Source of the DNA: Bradyrhizobium sp. CCBAU 53338
GTDB taxonomy: Bacteria; Pseudomonadota; Alphaproteobacteria; Rhizobiales; Xanthobacteraceae
Direction: 5' to 3'
DNA length: 64,000 bases
Assembly: GCF_015291665.1 (NCBI RefSeq)
Contig: NZ_CP030048.1
Coordinates: 2,232,001 to 2,296,000, forward strand
Positions 23,932-32,773 of this stretch are shown piece after piece. Numbering within the stretch: the first letter of the stretch is position 1; each line of letters begins with the position of its first letter. Made by a program: the position numbers and the translations under genes. The notes beneath the pieces were generated by a model. It searched no databases. It had not been told where the DNA came from and saw nothing but the letters and a program-made list of their open reading frames with translations.

Positions 23932-25160
23932 CCGGCAAGTATCCGCCGGCAGGCGTCGACGAAGACCTGCGCGCCGGTGACGATGTCGGCATCGGCAGTG
24001 TTCTCGGTCCAGTGATGGCTGATGCCGCCGATCGAGGGCACGAACAGCATGCCCGCGGGCATGATGGTCGCGAGCATTTGCGCGTCGTGGCCGGCGCCGC
24101 TCGGCATGCGCAGCGATCGTCCACCGGCAAGCGTCTTGCTCGCGGCCTCGATCGCGTCCTGAAAGCCGGCGTTCATCATGGCGGGGGCGCCGGTACGGAT
24201 TTTTTCCACGGTGACGGAGCAGGGGCCCCTTGCGGCGGCATCTGCCGCCATCGTTCGCAGCAGTTCCTCCAGCCGCGCGATCACGGCGGGGTTGTCGTCA
24301 CGAATCTGGAACAGCATCTCGGCACCGCCGGGAATGATGCTCGGCGCGCCCGGATCGAGCGTGATGCGGCCCGTGGTCCATACCGTGCGCGATCCACATG
24401 CGGCCGGAAAGCGCTCGTCGATCGCCACGCAGAACTTCGCCAGCGCAAGGCCCGCATCCTTGCGCACGGCCATGCGCGTGGTGCCGGCGTGATTCTGCTC
24501 GCCCGTGAAGGTGATGCGGTACTGCCAGATGCCGACGATGGAGGTCACGACGCCGATCGCGAGCTGGCCGCTCTCGAGCGTGTCGCCCTGCTCGATATGT
24601 GCCTCGAGATAGCCGACGTGTCGTCCCGGCTCGGCGGTGACGCGCGGGCGTCCGGCGAGCCCCATCTCAAGAAGCGCGTCGCGCATGGTGCGGCCGCTGG
24701 TGCGGTCACGCGCGGTGTCGATCTCGGCCTCGCTCACCTGCCCGACAAAAGAGCGCGAGCCGAGGAAGCTGCCGAAATGACCTTCCTCGTCACACCATGC
24801 GGCGACTTCGACCGCGCCCTTCACGGTCGGATCAGTATTGAGCACGCGCGCCGCCTCGAGCGCATAGACGACGCCGAGCGGGCCATCGAGCCAGCCGGCG
24901 TAGTTCTGGCTTTCGAGGTGTGATCCGGCCAGCAGCTTCGGCCCAGGCTTGGCGCTGGTGCCGACGATGTTGCCGATGCCGTCGATGGCGCCGGTGAGGC
25001 CGGCCTCGGGCAGCTTTCGCACCAGCCAGTCCAGCGACTGCTTGTGTGGCTCGGAAAAGGTCGGCTTGTGCACCCCTGTCTTGTACGCACCCAGCGCACG
25101 GAGCGCATTGAGATCGGCGAGGACGCGTTCGCCATTGGCGTGCGGTTTGGTGTCAGGCAT
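23928..25160 (-). CDS. M20-family amidohydrolase (N-carbamoyl/N-formyl amino acid hydrolase type)
   Basis: 410 residues from the ATG at 25160, which overlaps the ATPase stop by 8 bases. Hydantoinase/carbamoylase-family metal motifs are seen: GSHLESQNYAGWLDGPLGV (His81, Asp92), WCDEEGHFG (Glu125-126), HIEQGDTLE, SGAGHDAQ and a final GISHHWTENT. Two metal ions normally sit at these sites. Relatives hydrolyse allantoate, N-carbamoyl- or N-formyl-amino acids in the cytoplasm. As the last gene of the hutF-hutC-ABC arm in a locus without hutG, it may deformylate N-formylglutamate made by HutF (inference). Allantoate or ureidopropionate hydrolase are the alternatives. Confidence 0.8.
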   Translation of the reverse strand: MPDTKPHANGERVLADLNALRALGAYKTGVHKPTFSEPHKQSLDWLVRKLPEAGLTGAIDGIGNIVGTSAKPGPKLLAGSHLESQNYAGWLDGPLGVVYALEAARVLNTDPTVKGAVEVAAWCDEEGHFGSFLGSRSFVGQVSEAEIDTARDRTSGRTMRDALLEMGLAGRPRVTAEPGRHVGYLEAHIEQGDTLESGQLAIGVVTSIVGIWQYRITFTGEQNHAGTTRMAVRKDAGLALAKFCVAIDERFPAACGSRTVWTTGRITLDPGAPSIIPGGAEMLFQIRDDNPAVIARLEELLRTMAADAAARGPCSVTVEKIRTGAPAMMNAGFQDAIEAASKTLAGGRSLRMPSGAGHDAQMLATIMPAGMLFVPSIGGISHHWTENTADADIVTGAQVFVDACRRILAG

Positions 25161-25938
25161 GTTCGGCAACCTTCAGCGCCTCGGTGCGGATTTCCTCGAC
25201 CAGCCGTTCCTTGAGCTGGACGAATTCGGGCGTGGTCTTGATCTTGTAGGAGCGCGGATGCGGCAGGTCCACCGCGATCTCGGCCTTGATGCGGCCGGGG
25301 CGTGCGCTCATGACGATGACGCGGCTACCGAGGAAGATCGCTTCCTCGATATCGTGGGTGACGAACAGCACGGTCTTCTGGTCGCGCTCCCAGATTCCCA
25401 ACAGCATTTCCTGCATCAGGGCGCGGGTCTGGTTGTCGAGCGCGCCGAATGGTTCGTCGAGCAGCAGGATTTTGGGGTCATTGGCAAGCGCACGCGCAAT
25501 CGCGGTGCGTTGCTGCATGCCGCCCGAGAGTTGCTTCGGCCAGTGGTTCTCGAAGCCTGCAAGCCCGACCTTGCGGATGAAGGCGTCGGCGAGCTTGTTG
25601 CGCTCGCCTTCCGGCACACCGCGTTCGCGGAGCCCGAAGGCGATGTTCTCGCGCACCGTGAGCCAGGGAAACAGCGTGTAGGATTGGAACACCATGCCGC
25701 GATCGGCGCCCGGGCCGGTGACCTCGCGTCCGTCGAGGGTGACGCGCCCGCTAGTCGGACGGTCGAGGCCGGCGACGATGCGCAGCAGGGTGGATTTGCC
25801 GCAGCCGGACGGGCCGAGGATGGTGACGAAGTCGTTGTTGCCAATGCTGAGGTCGGTCGGCTCCAGCGCCCTGGTCGGCGCGTTGCCATGGCGCGCGGGA
25901 AAGGTTCGCGAGACCTGTTCGATCCTGAGGGCGGTCAT
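25153..25938 (-). CDS. NitT/TauT-type ABC ATPase
   Basis: 261 residues from the ATG at 25938, preceded by GGAGG and overlapping the permease stop (ATGA). Walker A GPSGCGKSTL, signature LSGGMQQR, Walker B ILLLDEPFGALD and switch VTHDIEEA are intact. The family (SsuB/TauB) drives import of sulfonates, nitrate, pyrimidines and others. It belongs to a tight operon: binding protein, permease, this ATPase, M20 hydrolase. Substrate is unknown; the hut context suggests histidine, urocanate or a formyl/formimino derivative. Confidence 0.9.
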   Translation of the reverse strand: MTALRIEQVSRTFPARHGNAPTRALEPTDLSIGNNDFVTILGPSGCGKSTLLRIVAGLDRPTSGRVTLDGREVTGPGADRGMVFQSYTLFPWLTVRENIAFGLRERGVPEGERNKLADAFIRKVGLAGFENHWPKQLSGGMQQRTAIARALANDPKILLLDEPFGALDNQTRALMQEMLLGIWERDQKTVLFVTHDIEEAIFLGSRVIVMSARPGRIKAEIAVDLPHPRSYKIKTTPEFVQLKERLVEEIRTEALKVAEHA

Positions 25939-26735
25939 GCGAGCCTCCACGGAAACAGCCAGGCGTTGAACGCCTTGAACATGAAGTCCGAGAGCAGGCC
26001 GATCAGTCCGATCACGATGATGCCGAAGATGATCTGGCCGGTGTTCAGCAATGCCTGGCTGTCGGTGATCATGTGGCCGATGCCCGAGGACGAGCCGATC
26101 AGTTCGGCGACGATGACGTAGGTCCAGGCCCAGCCCAGCACCAGCCGCAGGATCTCGGCAATCTCGGGCGCGGAGGAAGGCAGCAGCACGCGGCGGATGA
26201 TGCCGCGATCGCTGGCCCCGAGCGTATAGGCGGCTTCCACCAGATCGCGCCGCGTCGCCCCGACGGTGACGGCGACCATCAGGATGACCTGGAATACCGA
26301 GCCGATGAAGATGACGAGCAGCTTCTGCAATTCACCGATGCCGGCCCACAGGATCAGCAGTGGGATGAACGCGGAGGCGGGCAAATAGCGCGCAAAGGAG
26401 ACGAACGGTTCGAGGAACGCTTCGATCGGCTTGTAGGCGCCCATCAGCACGCCGAGTGGCACCGCGATGATCGCTGCCAGCGCAAAGCCGCCGACGACGC
26501 GCCAGATCGTCATGCCGATGTCGAACACAAAACCTTGCTTGGCCAGGAGGTCGTAGCCTTCCTGGACCATGGTCAGCGGGTTGGCGAGGAAGGTCTTTGA
26601 CACATGGCCGCCGAAGGTCGCCCAGGACCAGAGAGCGACGAACAGCACGAAGAACGCAAGGCCATAGGCCACGCGCTGCTTCGATGTCACGGAATCCAGG
26701 GGACGCATCGAGTGTTGATCCGAATGGTCGATCAT
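25935..26735 (-). CDS. NitT/TauT-type ABC permease
   Basis: 266 residues, six predicted membrane segments (for example YGLAFFVLFVALWSWATF and VVGGFALAAIIAVPLGVLMG). The SsuC/TauC signature VEAAYTLGASDRGIIRRVLLP couples to the ATPase. It is separated by 42 bases from the binding protein gene upstream and overlaps the ATPase start downstream. It forms a homodimeric inner-membrane channel in this family. Confidence 0.9.
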   Translation of the reverse strand: MIDHSDQHSMRPLDSVTSKQRVAYGLAFFVLFVALWSWATFGGHVSKTFLANPLTMVQEGYDLLAKQGFVFDIGMTIWRVVGGFALAAIIAVPLGVLMGAYKPIEAFLEPFVSFARYLPASAFIPLLILWAGIGELQKLLVIFIGSVFQVILMVAVTVGATRRDLVEAAYTLGASDRGIIRRVLLPSSAPEIAEILRLVLGWAWTYVIVAELIGSSSGIGHMITDSQALLNTGQIIFGIIVIGLIGLLSDFMFKAFNAWLFPWRLA

Positions 26736-26777
26736 GCTCCGGTCCCACCCTGTGGCGGGACCGGAGCATGTCAGGGC

Positions 26778-27722
26778 TTACTTGATGAAGCTGGCGTCGT
26801 AGAGGTCCTCGACCTTCGGCGCTGATTTGATGATGCCGATCTCGAGCAGAAGCTCGGCGGCATCCTTGTTGAAGGCGAGGAAGTCGCCTGCAAAGAACTT
26901 CTGGTTCGCGGCCTTGTCCTGCCAGCGCAGATACTTTGCCGAGTTGCCGAACTGCGCGCCGGTCTGCTTCACGTCGGCGCCCATGATCTCGTAGGATTTG
27001 GCCTGGTCCTTGGCGATCATGTCGAGCGATTCGAAGTAGCTGTTGGCCAGCGCCTGCGCCGCCTTCGGATTCTCGCTCAGGAACTTCGGCGTGCAGCCGA
27101 ACGTGTCCATCACGATCGGATAGTCCAGCGTGGTCGCGATGATCTTGCCCTTGTCCGGTGCGGCCCGCACGGTCGACAGGTATGGCTCGTAGGTCATCGC
27201 GGCATCGTTCTGGCCGGAGACGAAGGCCTGCGCGGCGGCGGCCGGCTCGAGGTTGACGACGGTGACGTCCTTCACGGTGAGGCCGTTCTTCTTCAGCATC
27301 CAGGCCAGCGCAAAATAGGGCGAGGTGCCGGGCGCAGAGGCGGCGACGGTCTTGCCCTTCAGCTCCTTGATCGAGGTGACGTCATTGCGCACGGCCATGC
27401 CATCGGCGCCATAGCTCTTGTCGAGCTGGAAGATCTGCTTGGTGGCGACGCCGTTGGCGTTCCAGGAGATCCAGGTTTCGACCGTGGTTGCCGCACACTG
27501 TACGTCGCCGGAGGCGATGGCGAGATGGCGGTCTTTCTGCGGGATCTTCTTGATGGTGACGTCGAGGCCGTTCTTCTTGAAGATGCCGGCTTCCTTCGCC
27601 AGCGTCAGCGGTGCGAAGCCGGTCCATCCGGAGATGCCGATGCCGACCTTGACGTCGTCCGCGAGCGCGGGAGTGGCGGCCGTAAGAGCAATGATTGTCG
27701 CAAAAATTGTCGAACTACGCAT
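26778..27722 (-). CDS. NitT/TauT-type periplasmic binding protein
   Basis: 314 residues with a signal peptide (MRSSTIFATIIALTAATPALA), then an SsuA/ThiY-like two-lobe domain (GIGISGWTGFAPLTLAKEAG; LKGKTVAASAPGTSPYFALA). The ribosome site GAGGA is 9 bases before the ATG. It is the first gene of the transporter group, 105 bases after hutC, and probably shares control with it. The ligand cannot be read from the sequence; position in the hut locus argues for histidine or a breakdown product. Confidence 0.88.
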   Translation of the reverse strand: MRSSTIFATIIALTAATPALADDVKVGIGISGWTGFAPLTLAKEAGIFKKNGLDVTIKKIPQKDRHLAIASGDVQCAATTVETWISWNANGVATKQIFQLDKSYGADGMAVRNDVTSIKELKGKTVAASAPGTSPYFALAWMLKKNGLTVKDVTVVNLEPAAAAQAFVSGQNDAAMTYEPYLSTVRAAPDKGKIIATTLDYPIVMDTFGCTPKFLSENPKAAQALANSYFESLDMIAKDQAKSYEIMGADVKQTGAQFGNSAKYLRWQDKAANQKFFAGDFLAFNKDAAELLLEIGIIKSAPKVEDLYDASFIK

Positions 27723-27770
27723 GATTGTCGTCCTCTTGCCCGGATGGATTGACGTCTTGTTGATCTCTGC

Positions 27771-27787
27771 CGGTCCATAGGGGACCG
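27771..27787. repeat. Short inverted repeat between hutC and the ABC operon
   Basis: CGGTCC, 5-base spacer, GGACCG: a perfect 6-base inverted repeat in the 105-base gap between the end of hutC and the start of the binding-protein gene. It could be an operator or the base of a weak terminator. It does not resemble the palindrome at 29946-29965. Confidence 0.3.
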
Positions 27788-27827
27788 TTTGTGGAAACGT
27801 TGCACGATTTGTGCCGACGTTGCTCTC

Positions 27828-28556
27828 TCAACCTCCCTTGAATCGCGCGACGAGGCGGTGAGAGTCGCCGGGATAGAGCAGGCGCACCGCGGTGATCGTG
27901 CGCGCGCTGCGCCAGGTATAGCGGTCGATCACGAGGCAGGGCGCGCCGACGGCGATGTCGAGCGCTTCCGCCGTGCGATCATCCGCAACAATGGCGCTGA
28001 TCGTATGCTCGGCTTCTGTCCATGGGACATGGTGAAGCAGCCATGAGCCGGGCGGCTCGCGGGAGAAATCCGCGGTCGCAGCAGATGGCACCGACGACAG
28101 ATCGATCAGCCGGTCTTCAACTGCAAATGGAACCTTGTCGGCGCTATGACGGCAGGAGATCGCGACCACCTTGCTGGCCTTCTTGACGCCGAGACGTTCG
28201 CGGTCGGCCGTGGTCGCGGCGCGCAGCTTGCGGCTGATCAACTCGTAGCCATAGCTGCGCCCTAGCGCAGTGATCTCGGCTCGGATGTCCGCAATCTTGA
28301 GCACGGCCGATTGATGCTGCGGCCGGCGCACGAAGGAGCCGGCGCGTCGTCGTCGTTCGATCAGATCGGCCTGCGCGAGTTCCGACAGTGCCTTGTTCAC
28401 CGTCATGCGCGAGCAGCCATAGCGCGCGACCAGCTCGTGCTCGAAGGGAATGCGATGGCCCGGCGGCCATTCGCCGGTCAGGATGCGCTTTTCGATATCG
28501 GCGCGGATGCGCTTGTAGAGCGTCGGCTTGTCGGCTGCATCGGTGGCAAGGCTCAT
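27828..28556 (-). CDS. hutC: HutC, GntR-family repressor of histidine utilisation
   Basis: 242 residues from the ATG at 28556, which overlaps the hutF stop (ATGA). N-terminal GntR winged helix (~10-75; the helix-turn-helix is in HELVARYGCSRMTVNKALSEL), then a UTRA effector domain (~95-235) with the HutC-type end TAVRLLYPGDSHRLVARFKG. HutC is known to repress hut genes and to be released by urocanate. The perfect palindrome upstream of hutF/hutI is the likely operator. It is co-transcribed with hutF, so repression should be autoregulated. Confidence 0.94.
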   Translation of the reverse strand: MSLATDAADKPTLYKRIRADIEKRILTGEWPPGHRIPFEHELVARYGCSRMTVNKALSELAQADLIERRRRAGSFVRRPQHQSAVLKIADIRAEITALGRSYGYELISRKLRAATTADRERLGVKKASKVVAISCRHSADKVPFAVEDRLIDLSSVPSAATADFSREPPGSWLLHHVPWTEAEHTISAIVADDRTAEALDIAVGAPCLVIDRYTWRSARTITAVRLLYPGDSHRLVARFKGG

Positions 28557-29911
28557 GCGACGAGCCTCCGGATCGCCGTGCCGAAGCGCTCGCGCGCAGC
28601 CTGGCGCAGTTTGTGCTGACCGTTCTCGACGACCTTGTTGCCGCCGGCCCAGACGCAATCGATCGCGCCGATGCCGGCCGCAAAGATCCAGCCATCGATG
28701 ACCGCGTCGCCCGCGCGTCCGGCCAGCGAGGGATGCGCGGCGTCGAGCGTGACGATATCGGCGCGCGCGCCCGGAGCAAGGCCGATTGTCGGCTGAGCCA
28801 GCGCCCGCGCGCCGCCCGCATGGGCATCGTCGAACAGTGTGCGGCCGGTCGAACGGCCGGCTCCGCTCGAGAGCACGTTGCGTGCGCGGTGCTTCAGCCG
28901 CTGGCCGTATTCGAGCTGGCGCAACTCGTCAGCGACGCCGACCAGCACGTTGGAATCGGTGCCGACACCGTACGAACCGCCCGCGTCGAGAAATTCCCGC
29001 GCCGGAAAGATGCCGTCGCCGAGGCTCGCTTCGGTGACCGGACACAGGCCTGCGATCGCGCCGGTCTTGGCGAATGCGCCGACTTCCTGGTCCGTCATAT
29101 GCGTCGCGTGGATGAGGCACCAGCGTTGATCGACGGGCGCATGTTCCAGCAGCCATTGCACCGGCCGTCGTCCGGACCAGGCGAGGCAATCCTCGACTTC
29201 CTTCACCTGCTCGGCAGCATGAATATGCACCGGACCGACCTCGGCAAGCGGGAGGATCGCCGCGAGTTCGTCCGGCGCCACCGCGCGCAGGCTGTGCGGC
29301 GCGATGCCGATATTGGCGTGCGGCAAGTTTGCGATCGCCTTGCGCGAGGCGGCCATCAGCTTGGCGAACTGATCGACCGAGTTGATGAAGCGGCGTTGGC
29401 CGTCATGCAGCGCCGCGCCGCCAAAGGACCCGTGCGCATAAAAGCTCGGCAGCAGCGTCAGGCCGATACAGGAAGCTTCGGCAGCCTGGGCGATGCGCGC
29501 GGCCATCTCGGCGGGATCGGCGTAAGGCGAGCCGTCGCGATCGTGGTGCAGATAGTGGAATTCGCCGACGCGGGTAAAACCCCGCTCCAGCATTTCGACA
29601 TACAGCAGCGTTGCAACGGCAGCGATATCGTCTGGCGTCATCGCCAGCGCGAAGCGGTACATGGTCTCGCGCCAGGTCCAAAAAGTATCGGTGGAATCGC
29701 CGCGCATCTCGGCAAGCCCCGCCAGGCCGCGCTGGAAGGCGTGACTATGCAGGCTCGCAAGTCCCGGAAGTGCGATGGCGTGGCGCTCATCGCCGGCGAT
29801 GGGCGCTGCACCCGGCGTCACCTCGGCGATCGCGCCGGCGGTGATCACCACTTGCACGTCATTGGCCCAGCCCGAGGGCAGGAGCGCGGAAGCGAAATGC
29901 AGTCGGGACAT
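28553..29911 (-). CDS. hutF: HutF, formimidoylglutamate deiminase
   Basis: 452 residues of the amidohydrolase superfamily. Metal motif HSHAFQRGLAG near residue 56, then EFHYLHHDRDG, a zinc-ligand histidine in PVHIHAAEQVKEVEDC, HATHMTD and VGTDSNV. It converts N-formimino-L-glutamate to N-formyl-L-glutamate and ammonia, the first half of the two-step Hut branch, whose second step is normally HutG. Transcribed divergently from hutI across an 84-base gap that holds the HutC-type palindrome. Confidence 0.94.
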   Translation of the reverse strand: MSRLHFASALLPSGWANDVQVVITAGAIAEVTPGAAPIAGDERHAIALPGLASLHSHAFQRGLAGLAEMRGDSTDTFWTWRETMYRFALAMTPDDIAAVATLLYVEMLERGFTRVGEFHYLHHDRDGSPYADPAEMAARIAQAAEASCIGLTLLPSFYAHGSFGGAALHDGQRRFINSVDQFAKLMAASRKAIANLPHANIGIAPHSLRAVAPDELAAILPLAEVGPVHIHAAEQVKEVEDCLAWSGRRPVQWLLEHAPVDQRWCLIHATHMTDQEVGAFAKTGAIAGLCPVTEASLGDGIFPAREFLDAGGSYGVGTDSNVLVGVADELRQLEYGQRLKHRARNVLSSGAGRSTGRTLFDDAHAGGARALAQPTIGLAPGARADIVTLDAAHPSLAGRAGDAVIDGWIFAAGIGAIDCVWAGGNKVVENGQHKLRQAARERFGTAIRRLVA

Positions 29912-29945
29912 GGTGACACGCCGGCTGGACAGAACGGTCTTACGA

Positions 29946-29965
29946 TTATATGTCTAGACATATAA
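29946..29965. promoter_or_regulatory. Probable HutC operator (perfect 20-bp palindrome)
   Basis: Half-site TTATATGTCT with its exact reverse complement and no spacer, in the 84-base gap between divergent hutF and hutI. AT-rich in a GC-rich background. GntR/HutC proteins bind short palindromes with a TGTxTAxACA-like core, which is present here. One site could control both arms. Confidence 0.8.
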
Positions 29966-29995
29966 GTCAAGCATCCCGGCTGAAGGGACCAGCGC

Positions 29996-31210
29996 ATGGC
30001 AGAACGTTTCGACCGGATCTGGCACAACGCCCGGCTCGCCACGATGCGGGCCGACCATCCCGATCTGGGCGAGATCGAGCATGGCGTCATCGCCATCCGT
30101 GGCGGCCACATCGTCTATGCCGGCGCGGCGGCAGACTTTCCTATCGATGCGGACGCGATTCAGCGGATCGATTGCGAGGGGCGCTGGATCACGCCAGGCC
30201 TCGTCGATTGCCACACTCATCTCGTCTACGGCGGCAATCGCGCCCATGAATTCGAGCTGCGCCTGAAGGGCGCGAGCTACGAGGAGATCGCGCGCGCCGG
30301 CGGCGGCATCGTCTCGACCGTGGCTGCGACCCGCAAGGCGAGTGAGGCCGAGCTGGTCGCGAGCGCGCTGCAGCGGCTGGATGCGTTGATCGGAGAGGGC
30401 GCAACGACAGTCGAGATCAAGTCCGGCTATGGTCTCGATACCGCGACCGAGATGCGCCAGCTTTCCGCTGCGCGCAGCCTTGGCCGTCAGCGGAAAGTTG
30501 CAATCCGCAGCTCCTTTCTCGGCGCGCACGCGCTGCCGGTCGAGGCCGATGGCGACAAGGATCGGTACATCGACCTCGTCTGCAAGGAGATGCTGCCTCA
30601 CGTCGCGAAATCGGGTCTTGCGGACGCTGTCGATGCCTTCATGGAAGGCATTGCATTTTCGGCTGAACAGACCGTCCGGGTGTTCGAGACGGCGAAGGGG
30701 CTTGGTCTGCCCGTGAAGTTGCATGCCGACCAGCTCTCGAATCTCGGTGGTGCTGCGCTGGCTGCGAAATATTCCGCGCTCTCGGCCGACCATCTCGAAC
30801 ATACCGATGAGGCCGGTGCGGCCGCGATGGCCAGGGCCGGCACCGTCGCCGTGCTGCTGCCCGGCGCCTTCTACTTCATCCGCGAGACACAGAAGCCGCC
30901 CGTCGAGGTGTTTCGCAAGCTCGGCGTTCACATGGCGCTTGCGACCGACTGTAATCCCGGCAGCTCGCCGCTGACCTCGCTGCTGCTCGCCGTGAACATG
31001 GGCGCGACGCTGTTCCGGATGACAGTCGCCGAATGTCTCACCGGCATCACCCGCGAAGGCGCGCGGGCGCTCGGCGTGCTCGATGAGACGGGTACGCTGG
31101 AAGCCGGCAAATGGTGCGACCTCGCGATATGGGACATCGAGCGTCCCGCCGAGCTCGTCTATCGCATCGGCTTCAATCCGCTGCATCGTCGTGTCTGGAG
31201 GGGCCAGTGA
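29996..31210 (+). CDS. hutI: HutI, imidazolonepropionase
   Basis: 404 residues, normal length. Metal motif CHTHLVYGG near residue 70, then [22 protein letters not shown] with a metal His, ADHLEHTDE, and [14 protein letters not shown] carrying the metal Asp. It opens 4-imidazolone-5-propionate to N-formimino-L-glutamate in the cytoplasm. Ribosome site AGGGA 9 bases before the ATG. Its TGA stop overlaps the GTG start of hutH, so translation is coupled. Confidence 0.95.
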   Translation: MAERFDRIWHNARLATMRADHPDLGEIEHGVIAIRGGHIVYAGAAADFPIDADAIQRIDCEGRWITPGLVDCHTHLVYGGNRAHEFELRLKGASYEEIARAGGGIVSTVAATRKASEAELVASALQRLDALIGEGATTVEIKSGYGLDTATEMRQLSAARSLGRQRKVAIRSSFLGAHALPVEADGDKDRYIDLVCKEMLPHVAKSGLADAVDAFMEGIAFSAEQTVRVFETAKGLGLPVKLHADQLSNLGGAALAAKYSALSADHLEHTDEAGAAAMARAGTVAVLLPGAFYFIRETQKPPVEVFRKLGVHMALATDCNPGSSPLTSLLLAVNMGATLFRMTVAECLTGITREGARALGVLDETGTLEAGKWCDLAIWDIERPAELVYRIGFNPLHRRVWRGQ

Positions 31211-32763
31211 CGGAGTCGGGCGCCGCGGTCGTCGTCAAGGGCATGGTGAGCCTCGATGATCTCGCACGCGTGCTCGGCGGCGCTCGCGTCGAGCTCGATC
31301 CCTCCTTCTGGCCGCGCGTCGAGGCGGCGGCGGCAATCGTCGCGAACGCCGCGCTTGCCGCAGCTCCGGTCTATGGCATCAACACCGGTTTTGGAAAGCT
31401 GGCGTCGAAGCGCATTCCGCCCGATCAGACCGCGCTGCTCCAGCGCAATCTCATCGTCTCGCATTGCTGCGGCGTCGGCCAGGTCACGCCGGAGCCGATC
31501 GTGCGGCTGATGATGGCGCTGAAGATCGTTTCGCTCGGGCGAGGCGCCTCCGGCGTTCGCCGCGAAGTGATCGAGCAGTTGCAGGCCATGCTGGCGCATC
31601 GCGTGTATCCGCTGGTGCCGCAGCAAGGCTCGGTCGGTGCCTCCGGCGATCTCGCGCCGCTCGCGCACATGACCGCAGTGATGATCGGCGAGGGGCAGGC
31701 CATCGTCGATGGCAAGACCGTGTCGGGCCAAGAGGCGCTCGTCGCCGCCGGCCTTGCGCCGCTGACGCTGGGCCCCAAGGAGGGCCTGGCGCTGATCAAC
31801 GGCACCCAGTTCTCTACGGCTTACGCCATCTCTGGCGTCCTGCGCGCATTTCGTCTCGCCCGCGCCGCGCTGGTTACCGGCGCCTTGTCGGTCGATGCGG
31901 CGATGGCTTCGACTGCTCCATTCCGTTCCGAAATCCAGGCGCTGCGCGGTCATCCCGGCCAGATCGCCGCGGCTGCAACGCTGATGGCGCTGCTCGATGG
32001 CAGCGACATTCGCCTGTCGCATCTCGAAGGCGACGAGCGTGTGCAGGATCCCTATTGCCTGCGCTGTCAGCCGCAGGTCGCAGGCGCCGCGCTCGACCTG
32101 ATCACGCAGGCCGCGCGCACCTTGATCATCGAGGCCAATGCCGTCACCGACAATCCTCTCGTGCTGGTCGAGACCGGCGAGATCGTCTCCGGCGGAAATT
32201 TTCACGCCGAGCCGGTGGCCTTTGCCGCCGATACGATCGCGCTTGCGCTGTCGGAGATCGGCGCGATCAGCGAGCGGCGCATCGCGACGCTGGTCGACCC
32301 CGCGCTCAATTTCGGCCTGCCGCCGTTCCTGACGCCGGATCCAGGCATCAATTCCGGCTTCATGATCGCCGAAGTGACGGCGGCTGCGCTCTATGCCGAG
32401 AATAAGCAGCGCGCGGCAGCCTGCTCGATCGATTCGACGCCGACCAGCGCCAACCAGGAAGACCACGTCTCGATGGCCGCGCATGCCGCGCGTCGGCTGT
32501 CCGACATGGCCGACAATCTGGCTTCCATCCTCGGCATCGAGTTTCTGGTCGCCGCGCAAGGCATCACGCTGCGCGCGCCGCATGCGACCAGCGCGCCGCT
32601 CGCCGCCGTCATCGCGGCATTGCGCGAGCAGGTTCCTGCGCTGGGCGCCGACCGCTACATGGCCGGCGATCTTGCCAAGGCCGCCGCGCTGATCGAAGCC
32701 GATGCGCTGCCGGCCGCGGCGCTCGCCACGCTTTCATCCGATCCGTTTCCGAGGCTGAGCTGA
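31207..32763 (+). CDS. hutH: HutH, histidine ammonia-lyase
   Basis: 518 residues from the GTG at 31207 (GTGA overlap with hutI). A longer frame from 31111 would lie inside hutI and lacks homology. The MIO prosthetic group forms from Ala-Ser-Gly at residues 145-147 in [15 protein letters not shown]. Other family motifs: [11 protein letters not shown] with catalytic Tyr, [14 protein letters not shown] and [10 protein letters not shown]. It converts histidine to urocanate plus ammonia, the first step of the pathway. Confidence 0.95.
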   Translation: MTESGAAVVVKGMVSLDDLARVLGGARVELDPSFWPRVEAAAAIVANAALAAAPVYGINTGFGKLASKRIPPDQTALLQRNLIVSHCCGVGQVTPEPIVRLMMALKIVSLGRGASGVRREVIEQLQAMLAHRVYPLVPQQGSVGASGDLAPLAHMTAVMIGEGQAIVDGKTVSGQEALVAAGLAPLTLGPKEGLALINGTQFSTAYAISGVLRAFRLARAALVTGALSVDAAMASTAPFRSEIQALRGHPGQIAAAATLMALLDGSDIRLSHLEGDERVQDPYCLRCQPQVAGAALDLITQAARTLIIEANAVTDNPLVLVETGEIVSGGNFHAEPVAFAADTIALALSEIGAISERRIATLVDPALNFGLPPFLTPDPGINSGFMIAEVTAAALYAENKQRAAACSIDSTPTSANQEDHVSMAAHAARRLSDMADNLASILGIEFLVAAQGITLRAPHATSAPLAAVIAALREQVPALGADRYMAGDLAKAAALIEADALPAAALATLSSDPFPRLS

Positions 32764-32773
32764 AGAGGTCCGC

